From assembly GCF_030269125.1 (NCBI RefSeq), contig NZ_BSSM01000001.1:248001-312000 (forward strand): a stretch of DNA of 64,000 nt, in the 5' to 3' direction. Source of the DNA: Streptomyces hygroscopicus subsp. hygroscopicus. GTDB taxonomy: Bacteria > Actinomycetota > Actinomycetes > Streptomycetales > Streptomycetaceae. Positions 61,947-64,000 of this stretch are shown one piece after another. The notes below the pieces were generated by a model. It did no database searches and was not told the origin of the DNA. It worked only from the letters and a program-made list of their open reading frames with translations. The stretch's first letter is position 1. Every line of letters starts with the position of its first letter. Made by a program: the position numbers and the translations under genes.

Positions 61947-63118
61947 CCGCGACGACCGGCAACGAAATACCGCCGCGCGACACTGACTGGTTCGCCCATC
62001 GCGGCATTCCTCTCATGCGGACGCTGGCCACCGCTCTCACTGTGCTCGACGCGGCCACCGGCCCTGACGCCTTCGCCCTGCCCTACCCGCCCGAGGTGCA
62101 GCGCGCCCTCGACCGGACGGTGCTGGCCTGCTTGGAGCGCGGGGCCGAACCTCCGGTGAGCCTTCCGGACCTGCTGTCGTGGTGCCGCGAGCGGCCGGTG
62201 GCCGACTGGCCGGTGGACCTGCCGGCCGAGGCGGCCGGACCGGACGATCTGCTGCTCGACCCGAACTCCTCACGCCCGACCGAGCTGTGCTACGAGTGGG
62301 CGGAGCAGTTCTCCGACAGCGCGCTGGTTCTCTACGACCGTGAGATCGTCCGCGCCGCGCTGCGGTTGTGCCGCGAGTACGGCGAGGAGGACGCGTACAC
62401 CGAGTTCCGGCGGCTCCTGGTCACCCGGCCCGTCCTCACCTCGGCCGAGGAGTGGGCCGTGTCGTTGGACCATGTGCTCGACCCGGTGAAGGAGCTCCTG
62501 AGCCGCATCTACCGCCCTGTCCCGGACAGCTATCTGCGCGGTGACGTCTACGCGACCTGCGGCCGGTGTCTCACCCTGCTGACGCCGCTGCCCGACGGCG
62601 GCTGGTGGTGCGAGCGGGACCGCTGCCGCCGCCGGGGTCGTCCGCCGGTGGGGCGCCGCATCCCGCAGGAGGAGGCCGGTGAACTGCTCCAGCTGGCAAG
62701 GCCGTTGCGTCAGTTCGTCACCGGTCCGGGGCGGGCGGAGATACAGCTGGAAGGGCGGCTCACCGGGCTCGGGCTGAAGGTCCGGATGTGGCCGGCATAC
62801 GACGCCTACGACATGCACGTCACCTTCCCCGACGGCTGGGTCTGGGCGGTGGACGTGAAGGACTGGGCTCATCCGGCGTTCCTGGGGCGGGCCGCCCGTC
62901 CGGTGCCGCAGGAACCCCGGTACGACGAGGCGTTCTGGGTGGTGCCGCAGGACCGCGTCGACGACCGGCCGGGCTACATCGCCACGTACGAGCGCAACCG
63001 CCCAGCAGCCGCGCGCCGTGTTCCGTTGCTCACCGACACTCACCTGCTCGCCCGCGCCGAGGACCGGCTCGCGCGGGTCGGCGGAGCCACGCGTAAGGAG
63101 GAGACCGGCGATGCGTGA
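61943..63118 (+). CDS. Restriction-endonuclease-like protein (pPIWI_RE_Y-type)
   Basis: 391 aa, GTG start overlapping the nuclease stop. A helical N-terminal part (1-190), a zinc-ribbon-like segment (CGRCLTLL, then WWCERDRC, near 203-228) and a C-terminal PD-(D/E)XK fold: EIQLEGRLTGLGL, YDMHVTFPDGWVWAVDVKDW with Asp and DxK spacing. This layout resembles the REase that accompanies prokaryotic PIWI-RE (pPIWI-RE) genes. Family assignment is from memory of the architecture and context. It overlaps the helicase gene by 8 bp. Confidence 0.6.
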   Translation: MTATTGNEIPPRDTDWFAHRGIPLMRTLATALTVLDAATGPDAFALPYPPEVQRALDRTVLACLERGAEPPVSLPDLLSWCRERPVADWPVDLPAEAAGPDDLLLDPNSSRPTELCYEWAEQFSDSALVLYDREIVRAALRLCREYGEEDAYTEFRRLLVTRPVLTSAEEWAVSLDHVLDPVKELLSRIYRPVPDSYLRGDVYATCGRCLTLLTPLPDGGWWCERDRCRRRGRPPVGRRIPQEEAGELLQLARPLRQFVTGPGRAEIQLEGRLTGLGLKVRMWPAYDAYDMHVTFPDGWVWAVDVKDWAHPAFLGRAARPVPQEPRYDEAFWVVPQDRVDDRPGYIATYERNRPAAARRVPLLTDTHLLARAEDRLARVGGATRKEETGDA

Positions 63119-64000
63119 CCGCGACAGTTGGCACCACCCAGTCAGCCGGGAGGTCGCCCGCTTGTGGGACGAGGTTCCCGACGAACTCGGCGATGTGAAG
63201 CCCGGCCTGCTGTGCCAGGCGGAACTGGCCCTGCGGATCCTGGAGCGCATCGCGCCGGACGAGCCCGCCCGCGGTGCCTACGTCCTGCTCGGCGGTTACG
63301 AGTTCGCCGCCGCCCGGGGATACGTGTCCTGTCCCGAGCACGAGGTCATGCTTAGCGCGGGCCGTCATCTGCTGTGGCACCTGCGCCGCGGCCGCGCCTG
63401 GGAGCGCACGCTGGAGACCTACCGGGCCCTGCCGGACCGGCTGCGGGCCTATGAGGTCCTCGCGCTCGACCGGCCGGCGCGACGACGCGAGCCGACCGTC
63501 GCCTCGGACCGATTCGCTGTGTACGACGTCGCCCTCGCCGCCCTGCCCCCGTTGGCCCGCAAGGAGCTGCCCCTGGCCCCGGCGGGGCGCGCCACCTTCG
63601 TCGACCGGCGCCGGCCCGCCTCCGTGACGCTGCCCGAGGAACTACGTCCCGACCCGGTTCCCGGTCATGATCCGGAGGCGGGGCGGCCGGGGAACGGTGA
63701 GCCGCTCGCGGTCAGCCGGGCCGACCTCGTCGAGACCGCCCACTGGATGGACGCGACGGAGCGGGAGAACGAGGTCGAGAACCCGGGTCACTGGGAGGAC
63801 CGCCTCACCGAGCTGCACATCTTCCCGCGTGATGCGGACAGGCTGGGCTTTTCACAGGAAGGCGATCTCCACCTGGACGGGCTGCTACACCTGGCCGGCA
63901 TGGTTGGTGCGGGCAAGTCGACCTTGATGACGCTGATCGCAGTCTGGGGAGCCCGCCGGACTCCGGCGCTGCGCACCACGCTCGTCGTGGGCGACGTGGC
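63111..64000 (+). CDS. Helicase-type P-loop protein (pPIWI_RE_Z-like), truncated
   Basis: 296 codons visible; the gene runs off the right edge. The N-terminal 150 residues are helical with Arg-rich blocks (SAGRHLLWHLRRGRAWERTL), like the Z domain before the helicase in pPIWI-RE three-gene islands. A Walker A motif, GMVGAGKST, begins near residue 265, followed by hydrophobic TTLVVGDV. It begins within the endonuclease-like gene (8-bp overlap; AAGGAGGAG 9 nt before ATG 63111). The PIWI/RNase-H gene, if present, would lie downstream outside the window. Confidence 0.65.
   Translation, partial: MRDRDSWHHPVSREVARLWDEVPDELGDVKPGLLCQAELALRILERIAPDEPARGAYVLLGGYEFAAARGYVSCPEHEVMLSAGRHLLWHLRRGRAWERTLETYRALPDRLRAYEVLALDRPARRREPTVASDRFAVYDVALAALPPLARKELPLAPAGRATFVDRRRPASVTLPEELRPDPVPGHDPEAGRPGNGEPLAVSRADLVETAHWMDATERENEVENPGHWEDRLTELHIFPRDADRLGFSQEGDLHLDGLLHLAGMVGAGKSTLMTLIAVWGARRTPALRTTLVVGDV

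Overview
Organism: the DNA is very GC-rich, has strong GC bias at third codon positions, many GTG starts and ATGA/GTGA stop-start overlaps, and carries a conservon operon, WYL and TetR regulators and multi-kilobase NRPS genes. This is a Streptomyces or close actinomycete chromosome in an accessory region with two separate biosynthetic gene clusters and the start of a defence island. REGION 1 (1-31298), NRPS cluster cut by the left edge: truncated P450, tryptophan-type flavin halogenase, flavin reductase, and a starter NRPS (C remnant-A-PCP-Cy-methyltransferase) whose A domain lacks the Asp that binds an amino group; then a DUF2461 gene, a cation/proton antiporter, an NRPS with a complete serine hydroxymethyltransferase fused to it (Cy-A-PCP-repeat linker-SHMT), a divergent aldehyde dehydrogenase, an alpha/beta hydrolase with a WYL regulator, C-A-PCP-O-methyltransferase NRPS, DHA2 exporter, and an NRPS with the odd order C-PCP-TE-TE-A-PCP in which both thioesterases have a Cys nucleophile. 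An AlkZ-like glycosylase gene sits at its edge. The logic (chlorinated indole-carboxylic-acid-type starter plus an alpha-methylserine-derived oxazoline) resembles the JBIR-34/-35 (fmo) pathway, but is packaged in different fusions. Five copies of an 11-bp-spaced direct repeat (GTAAC-N6-GTAAC), most of them 9-10 bp before a TACNGT-like -10 box, lie before the halogenase, NRPS2, ALDH, exporter and NRPS4 genes and appear to define the regulon; no matching activator gene lies in the window. REGION 2 (31300-33720): hydrolase, cupin and TetR genes, with the same operator (TGAGA-N6-TCTCA) at the hydrolase and cupin promoters. REGION 3 (33739-38760): a secreted GH92 mannosidase with LacI-like repeats upstream, and a solo P450. 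REGION 4 (38871-43406): a conservon, cvnA-B-C-D plus a CYP157-like P450 that lacks the ExxR motif. REGION 5 (44103-56157): a three-gene PKS/NRPS operon, MFS exporter, KS-AT-ACP, and aminotransferase-luciferase-like monooxygenase-C-A-PCP-C. The predicted product is an alpha-hydroxy-beta-amino acyl peptide of the bestatin/amastatin/microginin type. Two strong hairpins close it. REGION 6 (56629-64000): a defence-type island with a HTH/N6-adenine methylase, a soluble Ser/Thr kinase, a RecB-family nuclease, a restriction-endonuclease-like protein and a truncated Walker-A helicase. The last two resemble the pPIWI-RE system; the PIWI gene itself would lie beyond the right edge.
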